Below, in pieces: positions 33,623-45,632 of a DNA stretch of 64,000 nt. Source of the stretch: Dactylorhiza incarnata (taxonomy: Eukaryota > Streptophyta > Magnoliopsida > Asparagales > Orchidaceae); NCBI GenBank assembly GCA_033032865.1, contig JAWHQI010000614.1:62001-126000 (forward strand), given 5' to 3'. The notes under the pieces are model-generated. The model did no database searches. It was not told where the DNA came from and was given only the letters and a program-made list of their open reading frames with translations. Both the position numbers and the translations under genes were made by a program. Each line of letters begins with the position of its first letter. The first letter of the stretch is position 1.

Positions 33623-36600
33623 TCACTTCGACTTCTCCAATAAATAAAAAATGCAAGAAAATAAAACCCTGAAACAAGTGCGAGGCATAAAAGAAAAATG
33701 TTCGACATAAACTTTGGCGATGCGAGCATCTGTCTGCATCAATTCCCCCTGGTGGGAGAATCTCAACGCCTGACGAGAAAGTCTCAGTGATATGATGTAA
33801 CAGGGAGACGTCTTGATAGCTCCTCGGCCTCGATCCACGAACAATCCATCAACGGTCGTCCTTGCCAACGTGCAAAGAACCATCGATATACCCCACGTCC
33901 AAGTTTGAGTGGTATGGATATCCACAATAACGTTGATCTCGTCGGTCTCTAACTGTTCCAAAGATGTAAATGGTAGTGTCTCTAAGTTCACCTCATCTGT
34001 CGTGTCTCCCGTATAGGTTGTCAGATCGGCAATGTTGAACACAGAGGAAGTGGCCACTGTAGGTGGGAGATCTAACAAGCGTTAGTCCCCAATCTACGAA
34101 GTATATGAAATGGGCCAAACTTTCACATGCTCAATTTGTCGTAAGCACCAACTGGGAATCTTTGTCGCCAGAAGTATGTCATCATTATTGCCCCATTTGG
34201 CGGGGCGAATCCGCGCCGGTCGCGCGGACGGCACCGCCCGGCCACAGGTTCCGCGGGTTTGGCAGGGTCGCGACCGGGCGGTGGGTATCATCCCCGCTGC
34301 CATTTTTTTAAAGAGCGGATTTCATCCGCGCTGCGGGAACCGAGGTCGCAGTCCCGCGACCACCGCGCCAAACGAGGCATATATCTCCCTCATGAAAATG
34401 TTGCTCTCTCATAAGCTCGTCGGTAACTGTCGTGTACCATGTGTTTGAGATACAGAGTCCCTCAAGTACTTCCCTCTGGACCTTTAGGATCTGGTCACAA
34501 AGCACACTAGTATCTGCATTAATTCTACCATGAAAAGGTAAAGGAGTATTATCTAGCCGTTGAGAGATAGGTTGACCATAAAGGATCTCAAAGGGGTTTT
34601 TTTACAGTGGAACGATTCATAGAGTTGTTATAAGCAAACTCGGCTTGTGGAAGTATCAAATCCCACTGAGCTAGTCTCTCTCCCGCAAGATATGTAAGTT
34701 ACCTAGGCTCATGTTGACTACTTTAGTTTGAAAATCTGTCTGGCGATGATATGCGCTGCAAAATTGAAATTTTATTCCTAATTTTGACCATAATTTTTTC
34801 CAAAAATGACTCAGGAACTAGTGTCGCGATCAAATGTGAATATTTTAGGTATGCCATGCAGACAAACAATTTCCCTAAAATATAAATCAGTTATATACGA
34901 TGCATCAGATGTTTTCATTCATGGATCTTATTAAATCTATCGACAACGACAAAAATAAAATTGACCTTCCTAGCAGTTATAGGAAGTCTTAAAATAAAGT
35001 CCATGGTGACATCTTCCCAAGGTTTGCTCGGAATATGAAGTGAATACAACCCAGTATTTTGTGCAGTGTCTTTGAAGGATTGGCATGTAGGGCATCATTT
35101 AATAAAGCGACACGCATCTCCCCGCGTGTTTGGACAAAAATATTTATCCTCAACAGAAATTATAGCCTTGGTCTCACCAAAGTGACCAACTAATCCTCCA
35201 GTGTGAATTTACCGAATAAGACACTCCCTAAGTGACCCCTCAATAATACATAAGTGTGACCCCTTAAATAAAAATTCATCATGAATCAAAAACTGTGTAG
35301 TCTGGTCTGTGCCAGTATCTAAGCAAGACACCCAAATAGGACAAAAGTACGAATCAGTTGAATGGTCATCCTTGAGAGAATCTAGTGATACTACTGTGGG
35401 TTTAAGAGATACTAATAGGTGTGCCCTCCTAATTAAAGCGTATGTCACTCGATTCTCAATTCCTGCTTTATGCTTAAGATTAAATGAGTATTCTTGCAAA
35501 AATGATGACCGCTTAGCATGTTTCTTATTTAAATTCTTTTGGGATCCCAGATAATGCAATGCTTACTGATCAGTGTTCAATACAAATTTTTGTTGAATCA
35601 GACAATGTCTCTAAAATTTGAGAGCTTGAACGATAGCATAAAAACCGGCATCATAAGTAGAGTATTGGGATCGTACATCGTTCAACTGCTCACTAAAAAA
35701 TGCAATGGGGCGTCCCTCCTGACTAAGAACCGCTCATATACCACATAGGATCAACTTCAAAGACCTTATCAAAATTGGGTATTTATGTCATCTTGATTTT
35801 GATTATCTTAAAGGATTGCTCAGCTTCTAGTGTCCACTTAAATATGTCCTTAAGACAATCAGTATTGGGTGCAATCATGGTGCTAAAGTTCCGAATGAAT
35901 CGGCGGTAAAATTATGTTAACCCATGAAACCCTCTCGTCTCACTAATAGTCCTGGGGGTAGGCCAACTTTTGATGGCTTCCATTTTTATCAGATCAACCT
36001 TAATCCCTTCAACTGATGCAATATAACCAAGGAATATCAATTTGTTGGTCATGGATGAGTATTTTTTAAGGTTAGTGTATAAGTGGTGATCTCTTATGGC
36101 CTGTAGTACTTGTTTTAGATGAGACATGTGTGCGTCAGGACTCAGGATTAGCGTTATAGATCAAGATATCATCAAAATATACAACAATAAATTTTCAAAT
36201 GAAAAGTAGAAGCACTTGATTCATCGTACGCATAAATGGTTTGGGTGTGTTCGTAAACCAAATTGTATGACAAGCCACTCATCAAGTCCCTCCCGCGTCT
36301 TGAAGGTCGTCTTCCACTCGTCCCCGGGTCGAATTATATTTTGAGGATATTCACTTCTAAGGTCAATCTTGGAAAAATAGTGGAACTGTGCAACATGTCC
36401 AACTTATATCAACTCTTGGTATGGGAAATTGATACTTGATGATGATCTTATTAATGGTCATACTATCAACGCACATTTTCCAAGTTCCATCATTCTTCAG
36501 AGTGAGGAGTGCAGAGACCGCACATGGAATCATACTCTCTCTAACAAATACCTTAATAGTTCTGTCATTTGCTTATGCATCTCCTCATACTCAGCTTGGC

Positions 36601-36900
36601 TCATGCGGTAGTGATGTAAATATGGTAGAGTAGCATCGGGTACTAAATCTATGTTGAATGTCTCGCATCAGTGGTAGTCCATCGGCTAGCTCATTAGGAG
36701 TCAAGTCAGAATACTCCCGAAATATGGGTTGGACCTCCTTTGGAATATCAATCTTTGTTCCCACCTCTTTCCCTGCCAGGATATACAATAAGTCAAATTT
36801 CTTAATCTATGTCTCAAGTCAGTGGTTGAGAGAACTAAAGAGGTGGTATCCATAGTAAGCACTTCTTTCCTCTTTGGCTTAAGAGGGTCCTTCTGAGGGT
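33623..36900 (-). pseudogene. RT, RNase H and integrase of the nested host gypsy
   Basis: Ordered minus-strand pieces: FREYSDLTPNELADGLPLMR before RT (36720-36650); RT end with LYTNLKKYSSMTNKLIFLGY and KSWPTPRTISETRGFHGLT (36080-35912); RNase H tail LQEYSFNLKHKAGIENRVTY (35495-35430); integrase linker FLIHDEFLFKGSHLC; and the integrase C-terminus VFNIADLTTY (near 34040). Stops and shifts are frequent. A GC-rich foldback (34195-34380) interrupts the integrase tail. Confidence 0.85.
34195..34380. mobile_element. GC-rich foldback, probable Tourist-like MITE
   Basis: Ends are GCCCCATTTGGCGGGG and, inverted, GCCTCGTTTGGCGCGG. The arms share further inverted blocks (GCGACCGGGCGG, CCGCGACCACCG). 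The NNCGTTTGG terminus resembles the other Tourist-like elements here, but no clean 3-bp duplication can be read. Confidence 0.6.
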
Positions 36901-36903
36901 GAA

Positions 36904-37169
36904 TGTTACGGGTAGAGAAAATGCACGAACACGAAGAACGACGATTGCATTAATTTGAACGAGCACGGATACAATCTGGAGCAAGCTCCGGCCAAACTCA
37001 AGGAGGCTGGATCCTCCAAGAACCTTCTCTCCAATTAATATTAATTATTTAATATTAATCAATTAATTAATACAAGCTAATTACAAGAAAAAATCATGGC
37101 GGTTTCCAAATGCGCGCTCTGATGGTTCTGACGAGGAGTGGCTCCTCCAACAAATGTGTGAGGGTAACA
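36904..37169 (-). repeat. 3' LTR of the pol-less element, internally deleted
   Basis: 266 bp; lacks about 120 bp present in its partner, between TTCTCTCC and AATTAATATT. Confidence 0.9.
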
Positions 37170-38444
37170 TTACATCGCCTTTGAAAATCGACCTTGCCCT
37201 CGAGGTCGAGTTTTAATAGTTTGTCGTTTTCGGTGGTAATTGTGACGAGGAAACAATTATGAATAAAACGGGTTTTGGCTGCTTGTGGAATGAGGAAAAT
37301 AAGAAGGCTGGGATAAAAAAGGCTGGGATAAAAAAGGGGAGAGAAGAAGAAGAATGAAAGATAGTGAGCGTGGCGCCTAGGGGAAATAAAAGAAAAGGGT
37401 GTAGGTATGAAGTGATGTGGCAAGATGGGGGGGAGTATGTTTTGGCAGCTAGTGTATGAGGGGGCAGCATAGGGTGTGGGATAAGAGGAGCTTGGCAGCT
37501 ACGAAAAGAGAAATGGGAGTAGGCCTTGGAAATTTAAATAAAAAGGCTGGGATAAAAAAGGGGAGAGAAGAAGAAGAATTTTGGCAGCTAGTGTAGGAGG
37601 ACAGCAGGCAGAATGGGAAAAAGGAAGTTCCCATAGGGTGGGGTGCACGAGTCGTGGGAATCGGCGGAAGCAGACCAACTGGCCTGCTGTTTAGAAGGGC
37701 GAGGAGCCTTGGAAAAGATTGCAAAAGAGGAAAAATGACATCATGGGGCTGCGGGAGCGCCGACGAGAGCGGTACGAAGAGTTGAACCTGGACGAGGATA
37801 GGAAGGGGCCTCGGGACTGTACGCCAGAGCGGCGGCGGCGACAAGCGCAGACAATCGATGCTTGTGCAGGAATGGAAGGGTTGCAAGTGTTGTCGAACAT
37901 CCTGTGGTACTGCTTCTAGCGCCGGGTTTGGAGCAGGAGGAACACCGACGTAAGGGTTGGCGGCGACAAAGGTGTTGGCAAGGAACGGAGAGGTCAATGG
38001 CCGGTCAAGGGAGGTCGTCAGAGCCAGAAAGTAGGCTGGTTGGGCCGGCCGAAAATGCGCTGCGAGAAACGATGACTATGCTTGCTCCAACGTGTGATGG
38101 CGTGGCGCGTCCGGTTCGTCCGCAACAGGGAACGGTGGATGCTTGGGTGCTGAGGGCAGGAGTGAGAAGAGCTCTTGCGGGCCAGTGTTAGTTTCAGTGG
38201 ACGCCAGCTTCGTAACGTGATTGTGTTGAACTATGGCAAGGTCGTCTGATGCGGTGGTCTGTAATCTGAGAGGAGGCGGAGGACAGTCCCAACGAGCCGC
38301 GAGACGTTGTATACTCGCGTGAAGGGACGCAAGGATGTTGTCCTATTCATCGAAGCGGTGTTCGACGGCGTGGAGGCGGATGTCCAGCGTAGCGCGATCC
38401 CCGGCGGCTTGGAACAAGCGGACAGGGAAAGCAGGTCGGATCAT

Positions 38445-38833
38445 TGTTACGGGTAGAGAAAATGCACGAACACGAAGAACGACGATTGCATTAATTTGAA
38501 CGAGCACGGATACAATCTGGAGCAAGCTTCGGCAAAACTCAAGGAGGTTGGGTCCTCCAAGAACCTTCTCTCCAAATGAGAGCCCAAAATAACTACTACA
38601 TCTAAGATGCCTCACACCTAAAACTCCTCCCCCTTATATAGATGAGGGAGGTAACCAAACAAGGAAATACAAATTCATTTAAATAATTAATTAATCTAAT
38701 TAATATTAATTATTTAATATTAATCAATTAATTAATACAAGTTATTACAAGAAATAATCATGGCGGTTTCCAAATGCGCGCTCCGATGGTTCCGACGAGG
38801 AGTGGCTCCTCCGACAAATACGTGAGGGTAACA
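38445..38833 (-). repeat. 5' LTR of the pol-less element
   Basis: 389 bp, minus strand TGTTACCCTCACG...CCCGTAACA. It contains CTTATATAGATG on the plus strand, whose complement is a TATA-like site. Confidence 0.9.
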
Positions 38834-38910
38834 GTGAAGGACAAATCTTTTGCGACCTTCAAAAAATATGTATGTATTTAACTCCGCCATGACGTCTTCC
38901 TATCATATTA

Positions 38911-39395
38911 TCATGGTCGTCCGAGAAGGATATGACAAACCTCTATCGGCATAACATCACACCAAATATCATCCTGATATGATTTTCCTATGAAGAATTT
39001 CACTAGACAACGCCAAGAGACTGGGACCTCGCCTCCTTTAAAACATCTTATCTCATAAGGCTTTACAAGAGGTTCAATTTTCATATTTAGTTTTGTTACC
39101 ATCTCCTGAGACACAAAATTTTCAATACTAACCACTATCGATCATGAAGGTGCATAACTTATCGTCAGATGTGCACGTGGTGTAAAAAATGTTATGCATT
39201 AACGATCTATCTCCAATGTCTACCTTAGGTGTGGATAAGACACGGTTGATAACTAAGAAGTTATCATCTGTGTCTCCCTCAAGCAAGACTCTGTCATCCT
39301 CCTCTTCTGCGACCTCTGTACGAAACTCCTTCTCAACTTCTTCTAAATTCTCTATATCATCTCTTTCATGTTCTATCAAATTCGCTCTAGAAGGT
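38911..39395 (-). pseudogene. Protease of the nested host gypsy
   Basis: Acidic linker (EEVEKEFRTEVAEEEDDR) then LCTFMIDSG with the Asp-Ser-Gly active site, ENFVSQEMVTKLNMKIEPLV, and DVMPIEVCHILLGRP. One frameshift or stop falls just after DSG. It lies between the two LTR insertions at 39401 and 38833. Confidence 0.88.
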
Positions 39396-39400
39396 TGTTC

Positions 39401-39824
39401 TGGAACAATAACTTACACAAACAACCATTGTTAGATGGAGTGGAAACAGATTCATCAAACCAGGAAGATTAAAAGACTCAAACAAACACAGATACAACCA
39501 ACCCTAAGGGCGCACCCTGAACAGGTCAGATCACCGCAAGGAGGAGCTCGCCCCTTCTCTTGCCGTCAGACAACAACCACAAGACTTAACATAAAAAAAC
39601 CTAAGGGCGCACCTTGAACAGGTCAGATCACCGCAAGGAGGAGCTCGCCCCTTCTCTTGCCGTCAGACAACAACCACAAGACTTAGCATAAAAAAAACTA
39701 AACTATACCTTTGCCTATATATCATGGCAGCACATGACCAAAATACCCTCTCCATACATAAATATTACCTAAGTACCACAAAACATACATAAATATTTCC
39801 CGCCTAACAAATCTGCACGCATCA
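39401..39824 (-). repeat. 3' LTR of the nested chromovirus with an internal duplication
   Basis: 424 bp. A roughly 97-bp segment (CCTAAGGGCGCACC...CATAAAAAAA) is present twice in tandem (about 39509-39604 and 39599-39695), once in the partner LTR. Confidence 0.88.
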
Positions 39825-39854
39825 ACTACCTCTCCCCCAACATCATCCTTGCCC

Positions 39855-42230
39855 TCAAGGATAGAAATTTGGAAAGCGTTTTTGAATCGTCCAGAGATCC
39901 TCCCACATCGCCTCCTCTGTCGTGCCTTGTGACCATTGAATCAACAACTGCGTAACCACCTTGTCGTCATGGGGAACAATGTGGCGGTTCAACACAGCAA
40001 TCGGTTCAATCATTAAGTTACCTTCGTCGTTCACTACCAACGGTAGTGGAGTAAGTTGTGTTGGTAGGTCCCCATGATACTCTCGCAACTACGATGTGTG
40101 GAAGGTATGGTGGATCTTTGCATCCTCGGAGAGATCTAGACGGTATGCTACCGCTCCCACTCGGTCCACCACTTGGAATGGACCGAAGAATTTGGGTGTT
40201 AACTTGCGACAACCCCGAGGGTGGATGCTCATTTGTTTATAAGGCTATAAGCGGACATAAACCCATGAGCCCGCCTCCAACATTCGCTTCCTCCTTTTTT
40301 ATCCTCCATGACATGCATGCGGTTTTGAGCCTCCGCGAGATTGGTCTTTAAGAGCGTGATGACCTGCTCTCCTGCCGCCAAAGACCGACCCACATCCTCA
40401 ACTTCCGCTAGGCTGGGGTTGTATGTAGAATGTAGCGGTGGAGCTTGCTTGTCAACGACTTCGTACGGGGTCATTTTGATTGCACTTTGGTATGTGGTAT
40501 TGTACCACCACTCCATCAACGGTAACCAATGAGTCCAATTCTTTAGTCTCTCGAAGCACATGCACCGCAAATAATTCTCCAGACATCGATTTACCACATT
40601 TGTTTGTTCGTCGGACTGAGGGTGATAAGCGGCGGAGAGTTTCAGCTTAACCTGTAGCACCCGGAATAGTTCTTGCCAGAACTGGCTCACAAAGATAGCT
40701 TCTCGATAGGTAACAATGGATTTTGACATGCCATGCAAGCGGAAAACAAAATCCAAGAAAAGCTGAGCCACACTCTCTGCGGTGTAGGGGTGAGACAAGG
40801 CCATGAAGTGGACCTGTTTGCTAAGTCGATGGACGACCTCCAAGATAGTTGTTTTGTCGCTGCTCCTGGAGAGCCCGTTCACAAAATCAAGAGATATATC
40901 CTATCAAATTCGAGCTAGTATCGAAAGAGGTTGTAACAAACTCATCGCCTTTCGATTGTCCGGCTTGCATTGTTGGCGCACTACACACCGCTGAATATAC
41001 TCGTAGAATACACACCGTTGAATATACTCGTAGACATTCACCTTCATTTTTTTACAGAAAAACATCTTTCGTAAGTGATGGTAGGTTGATGTAATGCCTG
41101 AATGCTCGCCCCATGCGCTGTCATGGTACATCTGCAGCAATTTGGACTTGACGGCGGTGTCATTTCCTACAACCAGTCGGCCTTTCCGCTTCAACAACCC
41201 CCTCTCCCATTGGTATTTCGGTTTGTTGTTACCCGCAGTTTTCTGCGCGATTATTTGTTGGATGCCAGAATACCGTTGCCACGACTCCATGAGTTGTTGC
41301 ATGAAATCTAAAGTAGCAGTACTTAGAGCATAAAATTCAGGTTCCTTCTTGTCCATGCTTCCTGGATAGAGCATCGGCGCAAGCATTTTCCTTCCCTTGC
41401 TTGTACTGGATAGTGTAGTCATAGTCTAACAGCTTTGACAAATACTTATGTTGGGCCATGATAGTCAATCTCTGATCCAAAAGAATTTTGAGGCTTTGTT
41501 GATCCGTACGGATGATGAATGGGCCGGTAATAAGGTAATGTCGCCGTTGTTGAATGGTGAGTACCACGGCGAGTAACTACTTTTCATAAACCGAGAGCAT
41601 CGAATTTTTCTTACCCAATGTCTTACTAAAATAGGTCACTGTTCAGCCCTCTTGCAGCAAGATTGCGCCCACACCTTTCTCAGAGGCATCTAATTCAACC
41701 AAAAACGGTTTAGTGAAATCTGGCAGGCAGAGTACGTGGTTGTGAGACTGCCCGCTTGAGTTGAATGAATGCTTGTTCAATTTCCTTTGTCCACTTCAAC
41801 TGGGTCGTTTTGAGTAATTTTGTATGTGGTTTGGTTATGCCTCCGTATCCCTGAATAAATCGCTAGTAATAGTCGGTTAGGCTCAAAAATGTAGCACATG
41901 CTTCACGGTTTTGGGAGTTGGCCAATCAAGCATGGCTCGAATCTTCGTTGGGTCGGTCGTCACCCCTTCGTGCGAAATGATATGACCTAAGCAGTGCACA
42001 TGACGTTTCCCGAAGCTATACTTGCTCGGTTTGAGGAATAAGCTTCGTTGTCTCGATGGTGAAGGTGAGATGCTCCACATTTTCCCGCCAAGATTTGCTA
42101 AAGATTAATATATCATCGAAGAATACCAAGATAAATTTCCGAAGTTGGTCTTGAAAAATCTAAATCATCAAACTTTGAAATGTTGATGGCGCATTGGTCA
42201 AGCAAAATGTGTGTTAAGTTGCATTGCAAC
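39855..42230 (-). pseudogene. pol with chromodomain, nested chromovirus
   Basis: RT from the NAPSTFQSLM segment with FFDDILIFSKS (the YxDD site as FFDD, near 42125-42090), then RHVHCLGHIISHEGV. RNase H ends in HKYLSKLLDYDYTIQYKQGK and ADALSRK. Integrase has EVVHRLSKQVHFMALSHPYT, SAAYHPQSDEQTNVVNRCLE and WWYNTTYQSAIKMTPYEVV. The protein ends in a chromodomain: EPIAVLNRHIVPHDDK, VTQLLIQWSQGTTEEAMWED, FPNF. Chromodomains direct integration into particular chromatin. Stops and frameshifts make it inactive. Confidence 0.92.
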
Positions 42231-42241
42231 CGACGAGTCGC

Positions 42242-43425
42242 CTATATGTCCACAAAATTATGGGTGCTCCCCGAATCGATCAAGACTTGGATGTCGTTGC
42301 CTCGATACGAAGTCGTCACCCTCATGGTGTGGTATTGAGTTATGCATGTGAGTGCATGGATGGATAGCTGTGGGACATACTCCTCTTCCTCCTCTGGTTC
42401 ATCCACAAATTCTAACTCTTCTTCTGGTGTGTCTGGTGCAGCCTCTTCCTCCTCTGTAATCAATTCTAAGGCATATGATCTCCCTTTCTGCAAACAGCGG
42501 TGGCCCGGCGTGTATTTACTATCACACCAGAAACAGAGTCCCTTACTTTGTTTGTCCTCGAGTTCTGTTGATGTCAGGCGATGGCTTCCCCCCTGGTTTC
42601 CAGTAAATGTGTTAGTTGGTGCACGAGATTGGATCGGTTTGGGGACCGAAACACGCCTCTTTGTTGTCATGCTACTCTCGGTCATGCTTGAGAAGGTATG
42701 TCTCTGTGAGGAAGCACGACGCTCAATGCAGGCTAGAGCGAAAACTTCATGTAGTGTTTTCGGTTGGAACATCCGGATTGCATATCTGATTTCGTTTCTG
42801 AGTCCAGCCAGACATAAACTAATTGTGTAATCCTATGAAATATTCAATCTATGTAGGAGGTGTCAAAGTCATCCAGGAATGCTTGCACTGTCCCTTTTTG
42901 CTTCAAATTTCAAAACTCCGCAATTGGATTGTTGAATAGGACTAACCCAAAACGATTTGCCAATGCCTGAGTGTATTCCTCCTAGCTGGACCAATGTCGT
43001 GTGAGCCAAGATTTCATGTACGCCTGATGCCAGCATAAGGCTTTTCCTTCCGTGTGCACCGATGCAATTTTCACCTTCAGCTCATCTGACGTGTCGTTGA
43101 TCTCAAAAAATTGCTCACATATGCATTCTTGGAGCGCGTCACCAAAAAAATGGGAAAAATTAAGTCGCGTAAACCTCGTAGTCATGTGGTGAGCATTAGG
43201 CATGTTGTTGCGTCCTTCAGATGATGACCCGCGGCCTCCAAAGTCCGAAGCTTTCTCTGTCCAAAGATTTGCCAGCATTCCCCTCATTTCCTCCGATGTT
43301 TTACTTTGTTGATCGGAGTGTGATGTTAGGGACTGGATCGACTGGGCCATAGAAGCTTGCTCTTGCCGAATGAGATTCAGTTCTGTGTGAGAATCTTTCG
43401 AATAGGTAGCGTCAGAAACCGACAT
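42242..43425 (-). pseudogene. gag and protease start of the nested chromovirus
   Basis: Begins MSVSDATYSKDSHTELNLIR, with capsid residues RLNFSHFFGDALQECICEQF and TEGKALCWHQAYMKSW. After a frameshift comes a zinc knuckle CFWCDSKYTPGHRC, an acidic linker, and the protease site VLIDSGSTHNFVDI. The frame then breaks at 42242. The protease end and first half of RT are missing: RT resumes at once near NAPSTFQSLM. Confidence 0.9.
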
Positions 43426-43458
43426 ATTGTCTCCTCCCCGCCCCTGAGCTCTGATACA

Positions 43459-43812
43459 TGTTCATAAGCTCCAACGGTAATGGAACAGTAACTTACACAA
43501 ACAACCACTTTCAGATGGAATGGAAACAAATTCTTCAAACCAGGAAGATTAAAAGACCCAAACAAACGCAGACACAACTAACCCTAAGGGCGCACCCTGA
43601 ACAGGTCAGATCACTGCAAGAAGGAGCTCGCCCCTTCTTTTGCCGTCAGACAGCAACCACAAGACTTAGCATAAAAAAACATCAACTAAACCCTACCTAT
43701 GCCTTATATATCCTGGCAGTATATGACCAAATACCCTCCACATACATAAATATTACCCAAGTACCACAAAACATGCATAAAGATTTCCCGCCTAACAAAT
43801 CTGCATGCATCA
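43459..43812 (-). repeat. 5' LTR of the nested chromovirus
   Basis: One copy of the CCTAAGGGCGCACC segment, TATATATCCTGG before the end, terminus CTGCATGCATCA. Confidence 0.85.
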
Positions 43813-43819
43813 TGTCCCT

Positions 43820-45000
43820 CCTACAAGTGGCAGAGAGGTGTCAATACTTACCACACTTGTAGCAAGGACCAATTGGTCTTGCTTCAATTTACACATTTAC
43901 CCTATCAATTTGGTTCGCCCCTTGGATGGGAGAACACCTATTAGCCTGCTCACTAGGCCTAGAAGTGTTGTCAGAGTGTGCGGGTTATTTTGAAGTGCAT
44001 GATTAGGTGTCGCTCTAGGAGTCTGGGTTCGCCCTACTGTACTCGTACCAGATCTAACTGCCCCAGATCTTTAATTGGCAAACAGTTATAATTGTGTCTC
44101 TACTTGTTTTGTCATATGATATGCCGAATCAATCTTCCCAACATTGTGTAGGGCAATTTGTTCTTGGATAGACCATTTTAATATGTTCAAGTACCAATCT
44201 ACAATCTTTAGCTTGGACTCCTCCAACTCATTCCTAGCTTGCAGGGTATAAAACTTCTCAGTATACTTGTCAACAGATCGTACCCCTTGTCTCAAATCAT
44301 TAAATTCTTGAAATAGTGTACGCTTATAATCAGTGGGTAATAATTTGTCAAATAATTTTCTTTTCATTTGATCTCATTCTACAATCTTCTCTTTCCCTTG
44401 TCCTACCTTATTCATTTGTAAGGCTTTCCACCAAGTAAAGGCATGACCAATAAGTTTCAGATTCACAAATTTGACTTTCATATCATAAGATATCTCCTTC
44501 CATTCAAAAAAATACTCAATTTTTTCGACACATTCCAAAAATTCGGCAGGATTTAATTTTCCTCCAAACTCATTAAAAGCAACTTGAATCTCATGATCCT
44601 AACTCCAATCATCGCGCTCAATTCAATGGTTTCTCCCGATTTGACGGGCGGGGGGGCGGAAAAAATTTCTTTTGAAAGTGCTCTATATTCTCTCGCCCTA
44701 TTTATGATAGGTCGGGGAATATTTCTCATGATGAGTGTGGTAGTGAGGATCTCCATCTGTTCCCTAAGTCCATCTAAAGGTAGTTTGTTGCCTTTCTAAC
44801 AATTTTCGTTGGCGAACAAACATGTAATGTCATTTTGCTTCCATGGTGGGGGTTGTATTTTGCCCTTGGTTTCCCGAGTTAGCAATGAATGACGTGAAAA
44901 TGCAATAGAGATGCAGCTACTATGATAGATGGATCCTATGATGCACTATAATATGAAATAATGTTATGAGGTATGCCGAAATGGTAAAATAGATTTTTAA
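43820..45000 (-). pseudogene. gag of the nested host gypsy
   Basis: Pieces on the minus strand include RAREYRALSKEIFSAPPPVK (44700-44640), and KRKLFDKLLPTDYKRTLFQE followed by YTEKFYTLQARNELEE (44367-44230), a gypsy gag pattern. A zinc knuckle CYKCGKY-stop-HLSATC lies near 43865-43825, just before the invading chromovirus. Frameshifts and stops are present. Confidence 0.8.
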
Positions 45001-45099
45001 GACAATAATATAATATTGCGAAAAAAAATATAAAATGTAAAAAAAAAAAAAAAAAATTTACTCAAAGGTGACGCTAACCAAAACCTCTAAAACAACCTA

Positions 45100-45111
45100 G
45101 CTTTGATACCA
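45100..45111 (-). other. Primer-binding site of the nested host gypsy
   Basis: Minus-strand TGGTATCAAAGC, two bases from the LTR border: a one-base variant of the tRNA-Met site. Confidence 0.8.
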
Positions 45112-45632
45112 CTTGATCCACTCGTAGTGGCACCCGATGGGATGAACGCAATGCAAAATAATTCTAGCTGTAATTTTAAAACAAAGAATGCGACATTAGA
45201 TTCAATAAAATAAATTTGGAGCGCAATCTACACATGATTAGCAATTTGATTTCATTTAGCGGCGCACTACAACCGATGAACGACAACCCTGCAATAGTCA
45301 ATATAAGTCAAAATAACAAAATATTTTTCAAGGGAAAACCAATTTAGAGAAAAAGAGAAAATAAAGGAAATGAAAAATAAAAAATTTCCAACATAAACAA
45401 CGTTAATTGCTATAAACTAAGCAGAGGAGAACCCAAAGATTAGAATAAATCTCATCGGGAGTGAAAAATGTAGGGTGGTGGTGGTCGGTGGAAGGTCCGT
45501 GGAAGACGAGAAACTCCTCATGCAAACGGAGTAAAAGCGGCGGCTTACAAGGAGGACGGTGTGGTGGCAGGGTAGAAGAAATATGGTGGCGTCGAAAAAC
45601 GTGGAGAGACGAAATAGGAAGAAAATCTCTTA

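Larger units (their letters stand above)
36904..38833 (-). mobile_element. Non-autonomous LTR element without pol
   Basis: 1930 bp with LTRs 36904-37169 and 38445-38833 and a perfect target duplication GTGAA (36899-36903, 38834-38838). The internal 1.28 kb has no pol; a Pro-rich minus-strand piece (FLANTFVAANPYVGVPPAP, about 37980) may be a gag remnant. Its primer-site region (TCCGACCTGC) and 3' internal end (CCTTGCCCTCGAGG) match the autonomous chromovirus in intron 7, so it probably uses the machinery of that type. Confidence 0.92.
39401..43812 (-). mobile_element. Ty3/gypsy chromovirus nested in the larger gypsy
   Basis: LTRs 39401-39824 and about 43459/43481-43812, internal pol on the minus strand, terminal chromodomain. 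A purine tract (GGGGGAGAGG on its own strand, 39828-39838) precedes the 3' LTR. The primer site TGTATCAGAGC lies near 43447-43457. The target duplication is probably TGTTC/TGTCC (39396-39400, 43813-43817), one mismatch. The right LTR may start at 43459 because the primer site abuts there; the left LTR lacks that 17-22-base end. Confidence 0.88.
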
